Notes: a model not told the origin generated them from the letters alone. DNA of 64,000 nt from Pseudomonas mosselii (GCF_019823065.1 NZ_CP081966.1:2387501-2451500), one strand, 5' to 3'. Shown: positions 44,228-54,333, counted from the stretch's first letter. Numbers and translations are program-made.

Positions 44228-45166
44228 ATGGCGCGCCAGGAGGGCATGGCCGTGATCAGTGCGTTGCTGATCGCCGCAGTGGTGGCGGTGATCGCCGCCG
44301 GCATGATCGAGCGTCAGGGCTTGCTGACCCGTCAGATGGAGAACCACCAACTGGCATTGCAGGGCCAGTGGGCCCTGGAAGGCGGCCTGCAGTTCAGCCG
44401 CCAGGTGCTGTTCGCACAGCGCTTGCGCGATCCGCTGGTGCGTGGCGGTCAGCCCTGGGCTCAGCCGATGCGCGACGTGCCGTCCGGCAGCGTGCGCTTC
44501 GACGGGCAACTGGAGGACGAGCAGGGCAAGTTCAACCTGCGCAACCTGATGGTTGATGGCCAGGTGGACGCCGAGGCGTTGGCGACCTTCAAGCGTCTGT
44601 GCGCGCTGATCGGGATCAATGAGCGCCTGGCCACGGCCATCGCCGGACAGGTGATCGACAGCTACCCACAGCGCCCGCTGGCCGCTCTCGGCAAACTGGA
44701 CAGCGGCCGGGCGACTTCACCGGGTGGTGCCGTCGAAGCGTTGCCGGCCAGGCGCCCGATGCTGCGCAGCGTCGAGGGCCTGGCCGGGCTCAAGGGCATG
44801 GATGGCCAAGCCCTGGAGCGCTTGCGCCGTTTCGTCACGGTGCTGCCGGCGCTGACCTGGGTCAATGGCAACACCGCCAGCGCCGAAGTGCTGGCCGCCC
44901 AGGTGCCGGGCCTGTCGCTGCAGCAGGCCGCGGCGTTGGTGGCTGAGCGCGATGGCGGGCGCTGGTTCATCAATCGCGGCGATTTCGTCAATCGCCTGCG
45001 CATGCCATCCCTGGCCATGGCCAATGTGCGGGTGGGGATCAACAGCGACTGGTTCCGCCTGCGCGGCCTGGTGCGCCTGGGCAATCGCGAGCTTGCCCTG
45101 CAGGCGCTGCTGCGCCAGCGCGAGGGGCAGTTGCCGGATGTCATCTGGCGGCGGGTGGGCGCATGA
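44228..45166 (+). CDS. gspK: Type II secretion minor pseudopilin GspK
   Basis: A 312-residue large minor pseudopilin that caps the pseudopilus. The N-terminus MARQEGMAVISALLIAAVVA has the prepilin-type cleavage site before Met and lacks Glu5, as GspK proteins do. The large soluble domain includes DEQGKFNLRNLMVDG and helix-hairpin-helix-like stretches (SVEGLAGLKGMDGQALERLR). It lies 6 bp after gspG with no gspH, I or J between, which is unusual. Its stop overlaps the gspL start by ATGA. Confidence 0.9.
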   Translation: MARQEGMAVISALLIAAVVAVIAAGMIERQGLLTRQMENHQLALQGQWALEGGLQFSRQVLFAQRLRDPLVRGGQPWAQPMRDVPSGSVRFDGQLEDEQGKFNLRNLMVDGQVDAEALATFKRLCALIGINERLATAIAGQVIDSYPQRPLAALGKLDSGRATSPGGAVEALPARRPMLRSVEGLAGLKGMDGQALERLRRFVTVLPALTWVNGNTASAEVLAAQVPGLSLQQAAALVAERDGGRWFINRGDFVNRLRMPSLAMANVRVGINSDWFRLRGLVRLGNRELALQALLRQREGQLPDVIWRRVGA

Positions 45167-46074
45167 ATACGGTCATGGACGTGTGGCTGGCACCGCTGGC
45201 CGAACTGGACGAGGCGTCGCTGCTGGAGTATCGCCTGGCCGATCGGTGTGGCCAGGCGAACCGCGGGCAACTGCTTCGGCAGGCCAAGGGTGCGCCCTGG
45301 CGTCTGCACCTGCACGAGCAGGATAGCCTGGCCTTGGACATCGCCATGCCGCCTCTGACCGGCAAGCGTCTGACGGCGGCGGTGGGTTGTGCGGTGCAGG
45401 GGCTGGTGCTGGGGGATGCCGGGCAGGTCCATGTCGCCCACGGGCCGCGCCGGGTCGATGGGCAGGTCGCGGTGGCCTGGCTCGGCTTGGCGGAACTGGC
45501 GCGGCTGCAGGCGTGGCTGCAGATCGGTGGGATCAAGGTAGCCGGGTTGCACGCCTGTCAGGACGCTGCACCGTCAGTGGTGGATCTTTCCGGCGGGTTG
45601 ACCGGGCCGGCGAAGCCGATGGCCTGGGGGCGCACGCTGGGCATCTGGGTTGCGGCGACGCTGGCCTGGTGCCTGGGCCTCAATCTTTACGCGGCTCAAT
45701 TGGCCAGTGAAGGTGACGCGTTGCGTAGCCACATGGTTGCGCAGGTGCGCCTGGCCTTCCCACAGTTGCCGGTGGTGCTCAACCCGCTGCAGCAGGCACG
45801 CCAGCAACTTCACGGCGGCACGGCGGTCGGGTTGGCGGCATTGCTGGACGGTGCCGGGCAGGTCATGCCGTTCCTGGTCGGCAATGTCGAGGCCATGGAT
45901 TACCAGGATGGTCAGTTGCGTATCACCGCCCTGGCCGACGGCGGCAAGGTCCCGGCGGGCAGCGCCTGGCAGGCCGATCTTGCCGCCCGTGGCATTGACG
46001 CACAGACCAGCGGGCAAGGCTGGACCCTGCGCGCGGCCAAGCCATCCGGCGAGGAACTGGCCCATGTCGATTAA
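45163..46074 (+). CDS. gspL: Type II secretion protein GspL
   Basis: A 303-residue inner-membrane assembly platform protein. The cytoplasmic actin-like half (residues 1-155) should bind GspE; a single transmembrane helix (about 163-185, ILGIWVAATLAWCLGLNLYA-like) precedes a periplasmic ferredoxin-like domain. Sequence identity to known GspL is low, so the call rests on size, topology and position between gspK and gspM. Its last 11 bases overlap gspM. Confidence 0.82.
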   Translation: MNTVMDVWLAPLAELDEASLLEYRLADRCGQANRGQLLRQAKGAPWRLHLHEQDSLALDIAMPPLTGKRLTAAVGCAVQGLVLGDAGQVHVAHGPRRVDGQVAVAWLGLAELARLQAWLQIGGIKVAGLHACQDAAPSVVDLSGGLTGPAKPMAWGRTLGIWVAATLAWCLGLNLYAAQLASEGDALRSHMVAQVRLAFPQLPVVLNPLQQARQQLHGGTAVGLAALLDGAGQVMPFLVGNVEAMDYQDGQLRITALADGGKVPAGSAWQADLAARGIDAQTSGQGWTLRAAKPSGEELAHVD

Positions 46075-46585
46075 AGCGCGCCTGGCTACCGTCCGCGCGC
46101 AGGGGCGGCAACGCTGGCAGGCCCTGGCCGTGCGGGAGCGCCGGGCCGTCGCCCTGGGCGGTGGGCTGCTCGGCGTGTTGTTTTGCTGGCAGGTGCTGGT
46201 CCAGCCGGCCTTGGCCAAGATCGACCACTGGCAAGCCGAGACACCCAAGCTGCGCGGCCAGGCCCAGGCGCTCGCTGCGCTGCTCGGCGAGCGCCTGGCG
46301 CAGCGCCCCGCAGACACCGCCCTGGCATTGCGGCAAAGCCTGGAACAGGCCGGCCTGCTGGCACAGACACAGCTCGACGCCGAGGGCGATGCCTGGCGCC
46401 TGAGCTGGCAGCGGGCCCCGGCCGAAGCGGCGATGGCCTGGCTGCAGGGCGTGCCGCCGCGGCTGGGGCTGGACATCGGCCAACTGGCGCTACGTCGCGA
46501 CCCGGCTGCCGAGCCGGGCAGCCCGGCGACCTTCTCCGGAACCCTTCGCATGGATCAGGCGCATGGCGCTAAGGACCCTTCATGA
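46064..46585 (+). CDS. gspM: Type II secretion protein GspM
   Basis: A 173-residue inner-membrane protein with a basic cytoplasmic start, one transmembrane helix near residues 32-50 (VALGGGLLGVLFCWQVLVQP) and a periplasmic alpha/beta domain with QRPADTALALRQSLEQAGLL. This is the layout of GspM, partner of GspL. The start at 46064 lies inside gspL, and the stop overlaps gspD (ATGA). Assigned by topology and position; the family is poorly conserved. Confidence 0.82.
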   Translation: MSIKARLATVRAQGRQRWQALAVRERRAVALGGGLLGVLFCWQVLVQPALAKIDHWQAETPKLRGQAQALAALLGERLAQRPADTALALRQSLEQAGLLAQTQLDAEGDAWRLSWQRAPAEAAMAWLQGVPPRLGLDIGQLALRRDPAAEPGSPATFSGTLRMDQAHGAKDPS

Positions 46586-48951
46586 CGTGCCTCCGTTCAC
46601 CGCGACTGCCGTTCGCGCCCTTGCTCCTGGCCCTGGCGCTCAGCGCCTGCGCCAGCGCGCCGAGCGCGCAACGCCCCCTGGCCAGCAGCGAGCTGGGCCG
46701 CCCGCTGGCCGAGGCCGGCGCTTCGACGGGCGTGCTGGATCATCGTGCGCAGCCCGGGCCACAGACCCGCTCGGCAACGCGCCAACCCGCTCCTCGGGTC
46801 GGCCAGCGCCACAGCCGCGCCGTGGCGGCGCCGGTTCCGGGCAATCCGCTGGGTGACCAGCCAGTGCAGTTGAACTTCGTCGATGCCGATATCCAGGCGG
46901 TGGTGCGCGGCCTGTCCCGCGCCACCGGCCGGCAGTTCCTGGTCGATCCGCGAGTCAAAGGGCAACTGACCTTGGTGTCAGAGGGTGAGGTACCCGCCAG
47001 CAAGGCCTACGGCATGCTGTTGTCGGCCCTGCGCATGCAGGGCTTCAGCGTGGTCGACGTCGGCGGCGTGGCCCAGGTGGTGCCCCAGGCCGACGCCAAG
47101 CTGCTCGGCGGCGCGCTGGTGACCGGGGACCGTGATGCCGGCAACGGCATGGTCACCCGCACCTTCCGCCTGCAGTACGAGAACGCCGTCAACCTGATCC
47201 CGGTGCTGCGCCCGATCGTCTCGCCCGACAACCCGATCAACGCTTACCCCGGCAACAACACTCTTGTCGTCACCGACTACGCCGAGAACCTCGAACGGGT
47301 GGCGCAGATCCTCGACCGGGTCGACATTCCCACGGCCATCGACACCGACGTGGTGGCGGTCAACAACGGCATCGCCAGCGACATCGCCGGCATGGTCAAC
47401 GAACTGCTCGACAGCCAGGGCAACGACCCGACCCAGAAGATCAGCGTGCTGGGCGACCCGCGTTCGAACAGCGTGGTGATCCGCTCCGGTAGCCCCGAGC
47501 GCACCCAGCTGGCCCGTGACCTGATCTACAAGCTCGACAACGCCCAGAACAGCGCCGGCAACCTGCACGTGGTGTACCTGCGCAATGCCCAGGCCGACAA
47601 GCTGGCGCAGAGCCTGCGCGGGCTGCTGACCGGCGAGAGCGACACTGCCGGCAACGACGCCACGCGCGCGCTGCTCAGCGGCGGCGGCATGCTCACCGGC
47701 GGCAGTGGCAACGGCACCAGCGGCAATGGCGGCAGCGCGCAGGGCAACAGTGCCAACAACAACGCCAATGCCAGCCGCAGCAGCAACCAGAGCGCCGGTA
47801 CTACACCGAATGGCTATGGCAGCAGCACCCAGCAGAACGACCAGGGGCTCGCGTTCTCCGCCGGCGGCGCGACCATCCAGGCCGACAAAACCACCAACAC
47901 CCTGCTGATCTCCGCGCCCGAGCCGCTGTACCGCAGCCTGCGCGAGGTCATCGACCAGCTCGACCAGCGCCGCGCCCAGGTGGTGGTGGAAAGCCTGATC
48001 GTCGAGGTCGGCGAGGACGACGCCAACGAGTTCGGCATCCAGTGGCAGGCCGGCAACCTCGGCAAGAATGGCGTGTTTGGCGGCGCCAACCTCGGTGGCA
48101 GCGGCCTGGTCAAAGGACCCAGCAGCATCGACGTGCTGCCCAAGGGGCTGTCGGTAGGGGTGGTCGACGGTACGGTGAAGATCCCGGGCATCGGCGAGGT
48201 ACTCGACCTCAAGGTGCTGGCCCGGGCGCTGAAAAGCAAAGGTGGCAGCAACGTGCTGTCGACACCCAACCTGCTGACCCTGGACAACGAGGCGGCGAGC
48301 ATCTTCGTCGGCCAGACCATCCCCTTCGTCAGCGGCCAGTACGTCACCGACGGTGGCGGTAACAGCAACAACCCGTTCCAGACGATCCAGCGCGAGGAGG
48401 TGGGGCTGCGGCTGAACGTGCGTCCGCAGATCTCCGAGGGCGGCACGGTCAAGCTGGACGTCTACCAGGAGGTCAGCAGCGTCGACCAGCGCGCCTCCAG
48501 CGCGGCCGGCACGGTGACCAACAAGCGCGCCATCGACACCAGCATTCTGCTCGACGATGGCCAGATCATGGTCCTGGGCGGCCTGCTGCAGGACGGCTAC
48601 ACCCAGACCAACGAGGGCATTCCATGGCTGTCCGGGCTGCCGGGGGTCGGTGCGTTATTTCGCAGCGAGCGCCGCGCCAGCAGCAAGACCAACCTGATGG
48701 TGTTCCTGCGTCCGTACATCGTGCGCGATGCGGCGGTCGGGCGCAGCATCACCCTCAATCGCTACGACTTCATCCGCCGCGCCCAGGGCAGCCTCAAGCC
48801 CGAGCACTCCTGGGCCTTGCCGGACATGGACATGCCGCTGCTGCCGCCGGTGGGGCAGGGCGTGCCCGAGCAAGGGCGAGTCCATCCGGCGGCGCTGCGC
48901 GCACCGCGGGCCGCGATCCGCGCGGTGCCGGTGGACGAGGTGGCGCGATGA
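46582..48951 (+). CDS. gspD: Type II secretion outer-membrane secretin GspD
   Basis: A 789-residue secretin. Signal peptide with lipobox-like LSAC near residue 22, so it may be a self-piloting lipoprotein. N0 domain ([20 protein letters not shown]), N1-N3 domains with a long low-complexity Gly/Ser/Asn linker at about 370-415, then the secretin core: [54 protein letters not shown] and [19 protein letters not shown]. It forms the outer-membrane channel. Lipidation would explain the absence of a GspS pilotin gene nearby. Confidence 0.95.
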   Translation: MTCLRSPRLPFAPLLLALALSACASAPSAQRPLASSELGRPLAEAGASTGVLDHRAQPGPQTRSATRQPAPRVGQRHSRAVAAPVPGNPLGDQPVQLNFVDADIQAVVRGLSRATGRQFLVDPRVKGQLTLVSEGEVPASKAYGMLLSALRMQGFSVVDVGGVAQVVPQADAKLLGGALVTGDRDAGNGMVTRTFRLQYENAVNLIPVLRPIVSPDNPINAYPGNNTLVVTDYAENLERVAQILDRVDIPTAIDTDVVAVNNGIASDIAGMVNELLDSQGNDPTQKISVLGDPRSNSVVIRSGSPERTQLARDLIYKLDNAQNSAGNLHVVYLRNAQADKLAQSLRGLLTGESDTAGNDATRALLSGGGMLTGGSGNGTSGNGGSAQGNSANNNANASRSSNQSAGTTPNGYGSSTQQNDQGLAFSAGGATIQADKTTNTLLISAPEPLYRSLREVIDQLDQRRAQVVVESLIVEVGEDDANEFGIQWQAGNLGKNGVFGGANLGGSGLVKGPSSIDVLPKGLSVGVVDGTVKIPGIGEVLDLKVLARALKSKGGSNVLSTPNLLTLDNEAASIFVGQTIPFVSGQYVTDGGGNSNNPFQTIQREEVGLRLNVRPQISEGGTVKLDVYQEVSSVDQRASSAAGTVTNKRAIDTSILLDDGQIMVLGGLLQDGYTQTNEGIPWLSGLPGVGALFRSERRASSKTNLMVFLRPYIVRDAAVGRSITLNRYDFIRRAQGSLKPEHSWALPDMDMPLLPPVGQGVPEQGRVHPAALRAPRAAIRAVPVDEVAR

Positions 48952-50369
48952 GCCGCCTGCCATACGCCTGGGCCAAGGCCCAGCGCCTGGTGCTGCGGGT
49001 GGACGGTGAGGACGGGTCGGTGCTGTCGCGCTGCCCGTCGAGCCCGGCCTGGGCAGTGGCTGAGGTGCGCAGACGCCATGGCCCGGCGCGGCTCGAGGCG
49101 CTCGCCGATGCGCAGATGGATGCGCTGCTGGCCAGCGCCTACGCCGACACCGGCAGCGCGGCGGCGGTGGTGGGGGCTGCGGAGAACGAAGTGGACCTGG
49201 ACCGCCTGCTGCAGGACATCCCGGAAGTCACCGACCTGCTCGAGGCCCAGGACGATGCGCCGGTGATCCGCATGATCAACGCCTTGCTCACCCAGGCCGC
49301 GCGCGACCAGGCCAGCGACATTCATATCGAGCCGTTCGAAAGCCACTGCCTGGTGCGCTATAGGGTCGACGGCACCCTGCGCGACGTGGTCTCGCCGCGC
49401 AAGGCGCTGCACGGCGCGCTGGTGTCGCGGATCAAGATCATGGCGCAGCTGGATATCGCCGAGAAGCGCCTGCCCCAGGACGGGCGCATCGCCTTGCGCG
49501 TGGCCGGGCGACCGATCGATATCCGTGTGTCCACCGTGCCCACCGGCCATGGCGAGCGGGTGGTGATGCGCCTGCTCGACAAGCAGGCCGGACGTCTGCG
49601 CCTGGAGGCGCTGGGCATGGACGCAGGCATCCTGGCGCGGCTCGACCAGCTGATTCGCCAGCCCCACGGCATCGTGCTGGTCACCGGCCCCACCGGTTCG
49701 GGCAAGACCACCAGCCTGTACGCCGCCCTGGCGCGGCTGGACGCCAGCGTCAGCAACATCCTCACCGTGGAGGATCCGGTGGAGTATGACTTGCCGGGCA
49801 TCAGCCAGATCCAGGTCAACGCGCGTATCGACATGAGCTTCGCCGTGGCCTTGCGCGCCATCCTGCGCCAGGACCCGGACGTGATCATGATCGGCGAGAT
49901 CCGCGACCTGGAGACCGCGCAGATCGCCGTGCAGGCCTCGCTGACCGGGCACCTGGTGCTGGCCACCCTGCACACCAACGACGCGGTGTCGGCGGTCAAC
50001 CGCCTGGTCGACATGGGCGTCGAGCCGTTCCTGCTGGCCTCGGCGCTGCTTGGGGTGCTGGCCCAGCGCCTGGTACGCCGATTGTGTCCGCACTGCCGCG
50101 AGCCCGACCCGGCCACGCCCGGGCAATACCGCGCGGTGGGTTGCGCGCACTGCAACCACTGCGGCTACAGCGGCCGCACCGGCATCCACGAGTTGTTCTG
50201 CGTGGACGACGAGGTCCGTGGCCTGGTGCACCAGGGCGCGGATGAACAGGCCCTGCGCGTCGCCGCCCGGCGCAACGGTATGCGCAGCATGCGCGAGGAT
50301 GGCCAACGCTGGGTCGACAGCGGCAGCACCTGCCTGGAAGAGATCCTGCGCGTGACACGGGACACCTGA
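48948..50369 (+). CDS. gspE: Type II secretion ATPase GspE
   Basis: A 473-residue cytoplasmic AAA-type ATPase powering pseudopilus assembly. A short N-terminal region is followed by the N2 domain ([20 protein letters not shown]), Walker [11 protein letters not shown] near residue 247, Asp box ([18 protein letters not shown]), Walker B and His box ([33 protein letters not shown]). The zinc tetracysteine domain is intact (CPHC ... [14 protein letters not shown]). The N1E domain that binds GspL is short compared with XcpR-type enzymes. Start and stop overlap gspD and gspF. Confidence 0.96.
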   Translation: MSRLPYAWAKAQRLVLRVDGEDGSVLSRCPSSPAWAVAEVRRRHGPARLEALADAQMDALLASAYADTGSAAAVVGAAENEVDLDRLLQDIPEVTDLLEAQDDAPVIRMINALLTQAARDQASDIHIEPFESHCLVRYRVDGTLRDVVSPRKALHGALVSRIKIMAQLDIAEKRLPQDGRIALRVAGRPIDIRVSTVPTGHGERVVMRLLDKQAGRLRLEALGMDAGILARLDQLIRQPHGIVLVTGPTGSGKTTSLYAALARLDASVSNILTVEDPVEYDLPGISQIQVNARIDMSFAVALRAILRQDPDVIMIGEIRDLETAQIAVQASLTGHLVLATLHTNDAVSAVNRLVDMGVEPFLLASALLGVLAQRLVRRLCPHCREPDPATPGQYRAVGCAHCNHCGYSGRTGIHELFCVDDEVRGLVHQGADEQALRVAARRNGMRSMREDGQRWVDSGSTCLEEILRVTRDT

Positions 50370-51574
50370 TGAACCGCTATCGCTATGAAGCCGCCGATGC
50401 CCAGGGCCGCGTGGTCAAGGGCCTGCTCGAAGCCGACAGTCCGGGGGCGGCGATGGCCCAGCTGCGCGCCCTGGGCCTGACCACCCTGGAGGTCGAAGTC
50501 CAGGACGTGGCCGGGCAGGGCAGTGGTCTGTTCGGCGTGAAGCTGTCCGACGGCGACCTGGCCTGGGCCACGCGTCAGTTGGCCAGTCTGCTGGCCGCCG
50601 GTCTGCCGCTGGAAGCGGCGCTGGGGGCGACCCTGGAGCAGGCCGAGCGCAAGCATGTGGCCCAACTGCTGGGCGCGGTGCGCGGGGATGTGCGCAGCGG
50701 CATGCGCTTGGCCGATGCCCTGGCCAACCGGCCGCGGGATTTCCCTGAAATCTACCGGGCGCTGGTGGCGGCGGGCGAGGAGTCTGGCGACCTGGCCCAG
50801 GTGATGGAGCGTCTGGCCGACTACATCGAAGACCGCAACACCCTGCGCGGCAAGATCCTCACGGCATTCATCTACCCCGGCGTGGTGGGGCTGGTGTCGG
50901 TGGGTATCGTCATCTTCCTGCTCAGCTATGTGGTACCGCAGGTGGTCAGTGCCTTCACCCAGGCGCGCCAGGACTTGCCCGGGCTGACCCTGGCCATGCT
51001 CGCTGCCAGTGACTTCGTGCGCGAATGGGGTGTGCTGTGCTTCGCCCTGATGGCCGGAGCGTTCTGGGGCTGGCGGGTCTATCTGCGCGCCCCGGCGGCA
51101 CGCCTGGCGTGGCATGGGTGCGTCCTGCGGTTGCCGTTGCTCGGGCGTTTCGTGCTGGGCCTGAACACGGCGCGTTTCGCCGCCACGCTGGCGATCCTCG
51201 GCAGCGCTGGCGTGCCCTTGCTGCGGGCACTGGAGGCGGCGCGCCAGACCCTGGGCAACGAACGCCTCGACCAGTGCGTCAACGAGGCCACGGCGCGGGT
51301 GCGCGAGGGCGCCGGGCTGGCCTCGGCGCTGGCGGTGGAGAAGGTCTTTCCACCGCTGCTCATCCACCTGATCGCCAGTGGCGAGAAGACCGGCAACCTG
51401 CCGCCGATGCTCGACCGCGCCGCCGACAGCCTGGCCAAGGACATCGAGCGCCGCGCCATGGGCATGACCGCGCTGCTCGAACCGTTGATGATCGTGGTCA
51501 TGGGCGCGGTGGTGCTGCTGATCGTCATGGCGGTGCTGATGCCGATCATCGAGATCAACCAGCTGGTGCAATGA
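50369..51574 (+). CDS. gspF: Type II secretion inner-membrane protein GspF
   Basis: A 401-residue platform protein with two repeated GspF domains. The start [20 protein letters not shown] is typical. Domain 1 includes RQLASLLAAGLPLEAALG, domain 2 AATLAILGSAGVPLLRALEA, and transmembrane helices lie near 170-190, 220-240 and 370-395. TGATG couples it to gspE. It is the last gene of the gspGKLMDEF unit, and its end overlaps the convergent LysR gene by 20 bp. No prepilin peptidase or gspC follows. Confidence 0.95.
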   Translation: MNRYRYEAADAQGRVVKGLLEADSPGAAMAQLRALGLTTLEVEVQDVAGQGSGLFGVKLSDGDLAWATRQLASLLAAGLPLEAALGATLEQAERKHVAQLLGAVRGDVRSGMRLADALANRPRDFPEIYRALVAAGEESGDLAQVMERLADYIEDRNTLRGKILTAFIYPGVVGLVSVGIVIFLLSYVVPQVVSAFTQARQDLPGLTLAMLAASDFVREWGVLCFALMAGAFWGWRVYLRAPAARLAWHGCVLRLPLLGRFVLGLNTARFAATLAILGSAGVPLLRALEAARQTLGNERLDQCVNEATARVREGAGLASALAVEKVFPPLLIHLIASGEKTGNLPPMLDRAADSLAKDIERRAMGMTALLEPLMIVVMGAVVLLIVMAVLMPIIEINQLVQ

Positions 51575-52481
51575 CCCGTTGCGCCACTTCCCACACCTGC
51601 TGGCGGAACCATCGGCGCATGGGATCGGCGTGGGTGCGCGCGTGCCAGATCTGCATCACCTCGACGTGCGGCAGCACCAGGGGCAGGGCATGCAGGCGCA
51701 GGCCGGGGTCGCGCTCGACTGCTTCCATGGCCAGCGAGCGCAGGCACGTCAGCAGCAGGTCGGTGCCGCGCACCAGGCGCGTGGGGGCGATGAAGCTGGA
51801 CAGTCCGGCCACCACCCGGCGTTGCCGGCCGAGAGCCCGCAGGGCCTGGTCGACCCGGCCGTCGAGATCGCCGGTCAAGGTCGTCAATAGGTGGTCGCAG
51901 GCCACGAATGCCTCCAGGGTCAGGCCGTCGACCAACCTCGGGTTGTCGGCGGCGGCCAGCACCGCGAAGTCCTCGCAGAGCAGCCGCTGCTGGTGGAATG
52001 TGTCTGGCAGGTCGCTGTAGAAGCCGGCGATTGCAAGGTCGCAGGTGCCTTTCTCCAGCGCCTCGCGGGGCAGGTCGCCACGGGTGTTGTGGGTGACCAG
52101 GGTCAGGTTCGGCGCCTGGTCGCGAAGAATCGGCAGCAGCCCGGGCAGCAAGGTCTGCTCCAGGTAGTCGGTGCTGTACAGGTGCAACTGGACCGGGCGT
52201 TCAAGGAAGTGCTCGCCGTCGCAGCGGCTGAAGAAGTCCTGCAGGTGCCCGATCAACTGCTGCACCTGCGGCGCCAGCTCGTGGGCCCTGGGGGTGGGCG
52301 TGAGGCCGCGTGGCGCGCGCACGAACAGCGGGTCGCCGAACTGGTGGCGCAGCTTGTTGAGCTTATGGCTCAGGGCCGGCTGGCTGAGCGCCAGGCGTTG
52401 CGCGGCACGGGAGGCGCTGCGCTCTTCGTAGAGCACCTGGAACAGGTGCAGCAGGTTGAGGTCCTTGTTACCGATATTCAT
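51555..52481 (-). CDS. LysR-family transcriptional regulator
   Basis: A 308-residue LysR regulator. The winged helix is LLHLFQVLYEERSASRAAQR followed by ALSQPALSHKLNKLRHQFGD, with NodD/LinR-like features (DLNLLHLF start). The periplasmic-binding-like effector domain follows. It is divergent from the ABM-domain gene at 52569 over an 87-bp gap that contains a TTCGA-N4-TCGAA dyad, a likely binding site. The monooxygenase-like gene and the DJ-1 gene are therefore probable targets. Confidence 0.92.
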   Translation of the reverse strand: MNIGNKDLNLLHLFQVLYEERSASRAAQRLALSQPALSHKLNKLRHQFGDPLFVRAPRGLTPTPRAHELAPQVQQLIGHLQDFFSRCDGEHFLERPVQLHLYSTDYLEQTLLPGLLPILRDQAPNLTLVTHNTRGDLPREALEKGTCDLAIAGFYSDLPDTFHQQRLLCEDFAVLAAADNPRLVDGLTLEAFVACDHLLTTLTGDLDGRVDQALRALGRQRRVVAGLSSFIAPTRLVRGTDLLLTCLRSLAMEAVERDPGLRLHALPLVLPHVEVMQIWHARTHADPMRRWFRQQVWEVAQRVIAPAG

Positions 52482-52506
52482 GAATTGAATCGCAGGAATA
52501 AGTGCT

Positions 52507-52520
52507 TTCGAATTATCGAA
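52507..52520. promoter_or_regulatory. LysR operator candidate
   Basis: TTCGA-ATTA-TCGAA, a perfect inverted repeat midway between the divergent LysR gene and its probable target. It contains the T-N-A spacing expected of LysR-type half sites. Confidence 0.5.
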
Positions 52521-52568
52521 TCATAGCGTGCTGGTTAGGATGGGCCCAACCTGTTGAGGGAGTCGCCC

Positions 52569-52874
52569 ATGACCATCGCCATTTTCGCCGCCATCCAGCC
52601 CCTTCCCGAATACCGTGACGCCACCGAGCAGGCCCTGCGCCGGATGGTCGAGCAGACCCGCGCCGAGCCCGGCAACCTGCGCTACGACCTGTTCGTGCGC
52701 GAGGGGGGGACGCTGGCGTTCGATCTGTTCGAGCTGTACGTCGACGAGGCCGCCGTCGAGGCCCATCGCCACAGCCCCCATTACCAGGCCTACCGCGCCG
52801 CCACCGCCGATTGGCTGGCCGCACCGACACAAGTGCAGCTTGCCCGCCCGCTGGATATCGCGCCATTCAACTGA
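52569..52874 (+). CDS. Antibiotic biosynthesis monooxygenase-domain protein
   Basis: A 101-residue ABM-fold protein, beginning MTIAIFAAIQPLPEYRDATE and containing EPGNLRYDLFVREG and FELYVDEAAVEAHRHSPHY, the signature of the YgiN/ABM family. Members act as quinol monooxygenases or dimeric stress proteins. GAGGGAG precedes the ATG. It lies 14 bp before the DJ-1-like gene and is divergent from LysR, forming a small regulated operon, perhaps in electrophile or quinone defence (inference). Confidence 0.9.
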   Translation: MTIAIFAAIQPLPEYRDATEQALRRMVEQTRAEPGNLRYDLFVREGGTLAFDLFELYVDEAAVEAHRHSPHYQAYRAATADWLAAPTQVQLARPLDIAPFN

Positions 52875-52888
52875 ATCAGGAATCGACC

Positions 52889-53734
52889 ATGAACAAGATT
52901 GCTCCCGTTGCGCTGGCGCTGGCCGGCGCATTGCTGACTGGCCACGCCGCCGCTGCCGCGAAGGGCGAAGTGCTGGTGTTGTTGTCCAGCGAGAACCAGT
53001 TACCGCTCAAGGACGGCAAGCCGTACCCCACCGGTTATTACCTCAACGAGTTCGGCGTGCCCGCCGACCGCTTGCTAAAGGCCGGCTACAAGCTGGTGCT
53101 GGTGACGCCCAGGGGCAATGCGCCGAGTGTTGACGAGCGCTCGATCGACCCGATGTACTTCGGCGGCGATGCCGGCGAGATGCAGCGAATCCGCCAGGTG
53201 GTCGAAAGCCTGCCGGACATTCGCGACACGCTGTCGTTGAAGGAGGTGCTGGCGGGCGATCTGGATCGTTACGCGGGGATCTTCATCCCAGGTGGCCATG
53301 CGCCGCTGATCGACCTGGCCAATAACCCTGACGTCGGCACCTTGCTGCGCCATTTCCACCAGGCCGGCAAGCCCACCGCCGCCATCTGCCACGGCCCGAT
53401 CACGCTGCTGTCGGCGCAGCAGGATCCGGTCGCCTACCACGCCGCGCTCGCCCGTGGCGAAACCCCAGCGGCCAGCGACTGGAGGTACCAGGGCTATCGC
53501 ATGACCATTTTTTCTGACCCTGAGGAGCAGATGTTCGAAGGCTCGCTCAAGGAACAGCGTCTGCAGTTCTATCCCGCCAAGGCCATGGCCGGCGCAGGAG
53601 GCGACATGAGCTACGCCGAGGCCTGGCAGCCCCATGTGGTGGTCGATCGCGAGCTGATCACCGGGCAGAACCCGTTCTCCGACAAGGCGTTGGCCGATGC
53701 GCTGCTGGAGCGGTTGGAGGCTGCTGGGCAATAG
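52889..53734 (+). CDS. Exported DJ-1/PfpI-family protein
   Basis: A 281-residue class I glutamine-amidotransferase-like protein with a cleavable signal peptide (MNKIAPVALALAGALLTGHA, cut after AAA), so it should be periplasmic. The nucleophile elbow carries the conserved cysteine in TAAICHGPITLLSA; the upstream acidic residue region is YLNEFGVPADRLLKAGYKL. Hsp31-like relatives degrade glyoxals or act as chaperones. The export signal is unusual for the family. The start at 52889 follows CAGGAA. It is downstream of the ABM gene in one operon. Confidence 0.9.
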   Translation: MNKIAPVALALAGALLTGHAAAAAKGEVLVLLSSENQLPLKDGKPYPTGYYLNEFGVPADRLLKAGYKLVLVTPRGNAPSVDERSIDPMYFGGDAGEMQRIRQVVESLPDIRDTLSLKEVLAGDLDRYAGIFIPGGHAPLIDLANNPDVGTLLRHFHQAGKPTAAICHGPITLLSAQQDPVAYHAALARGETPAASDWRYQGYRMTIFSDPEEQMFEGSLKEQRLQFYPAKAMAGAGGDMSYAEAWQPHVVVDRELITGQNPFSDKALADALLERLEAAGQ

Positions 53735-53844
53735 CGATTCGGGTGCTTGGCGAAACAGGTAAAGCGCCTATGAGACCGGGCGCCGCCCACGCGGCGCTCG
53801 ATCCTGAGAGCGCTGCAAGGGGCGCGGTGGGCACTTGGTAGCTT

Positions 53845-54333
53845 TCACGCGATGGCCGGTTTCTTCATCGCCCCCAATCCCAGCACCAGCGCCCCCGCCA
53901 TGATGGCGATGTCGGCAAGGTTGAACACGCCGGTATGCAGCGGGCCGAGGTTAAGCACGAGGTAGTCGACCACATGGCCGTCGCGCAGCACCCGGTCGAT
54001 CAGGTTGGCCAGGCCGCCCATGGCGATGAAGTAGGCCGCGCCGGCCTTCACCGGGGTCGCTTGCCAGTGCCTGAACGCCCAGGTCACGGCCCAGCAGCAT
54101 GCCACGCCTACCGCGGCCACGAAGATCAGTTGCTTGAGGCCCGGCGACAAGCTGGCGCCGAGGCTGAGGAACGCGCCAGGGTTCATGCTCAGGGCCAGGT
54201 CGAGCCAGACGATCTGGTTGCCGAACACATAGCTGTGGTTGTTCAGGGCGACCAGGGCGATCAGTTTGACCCACTGGTCGAGCATGATGAAGGCGACGCC
54301 GAGGATCAGGACGAGGGTACGGCTGGAGAGCAT
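53845..54333 (-). CDS. Lipoprotein signal peptidase, LspA paralogue
   Basis: A 162-residue four-helix inner-membrane aspartic peptidase. The catalytic motifs are GGLANLIDRVL and FNLADIAIMAG, providing the two Asp residues, with the usual DYLVLNLGP segment between. The first signature MNPGAFLSLG differs from the common N-x-G-A-A/F-S-F-L. It stands alone, whereas the housekeeping lspA normally lies beside ileS and fkpB, so this is probably a second copy. AGGA precedes the start at 54333. A specialised lipoprotein substrate is possible. Confidence 0.9.
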   Translation of the reverse strand: MLSSRTLVLILGVAFIMLDQWVKLIALVALNNHSYVFGNQIVWLDLALSMNPGAFLSLGASLSPGLKQLIFVAAVGVACCWAVTWAFRHWQATPVKAGAAYFIAMGGLANLIDRVLRDGHVVDYLVLNLGPLHTGVFNLADIAIMAGALVLGLGAMKKPAIA

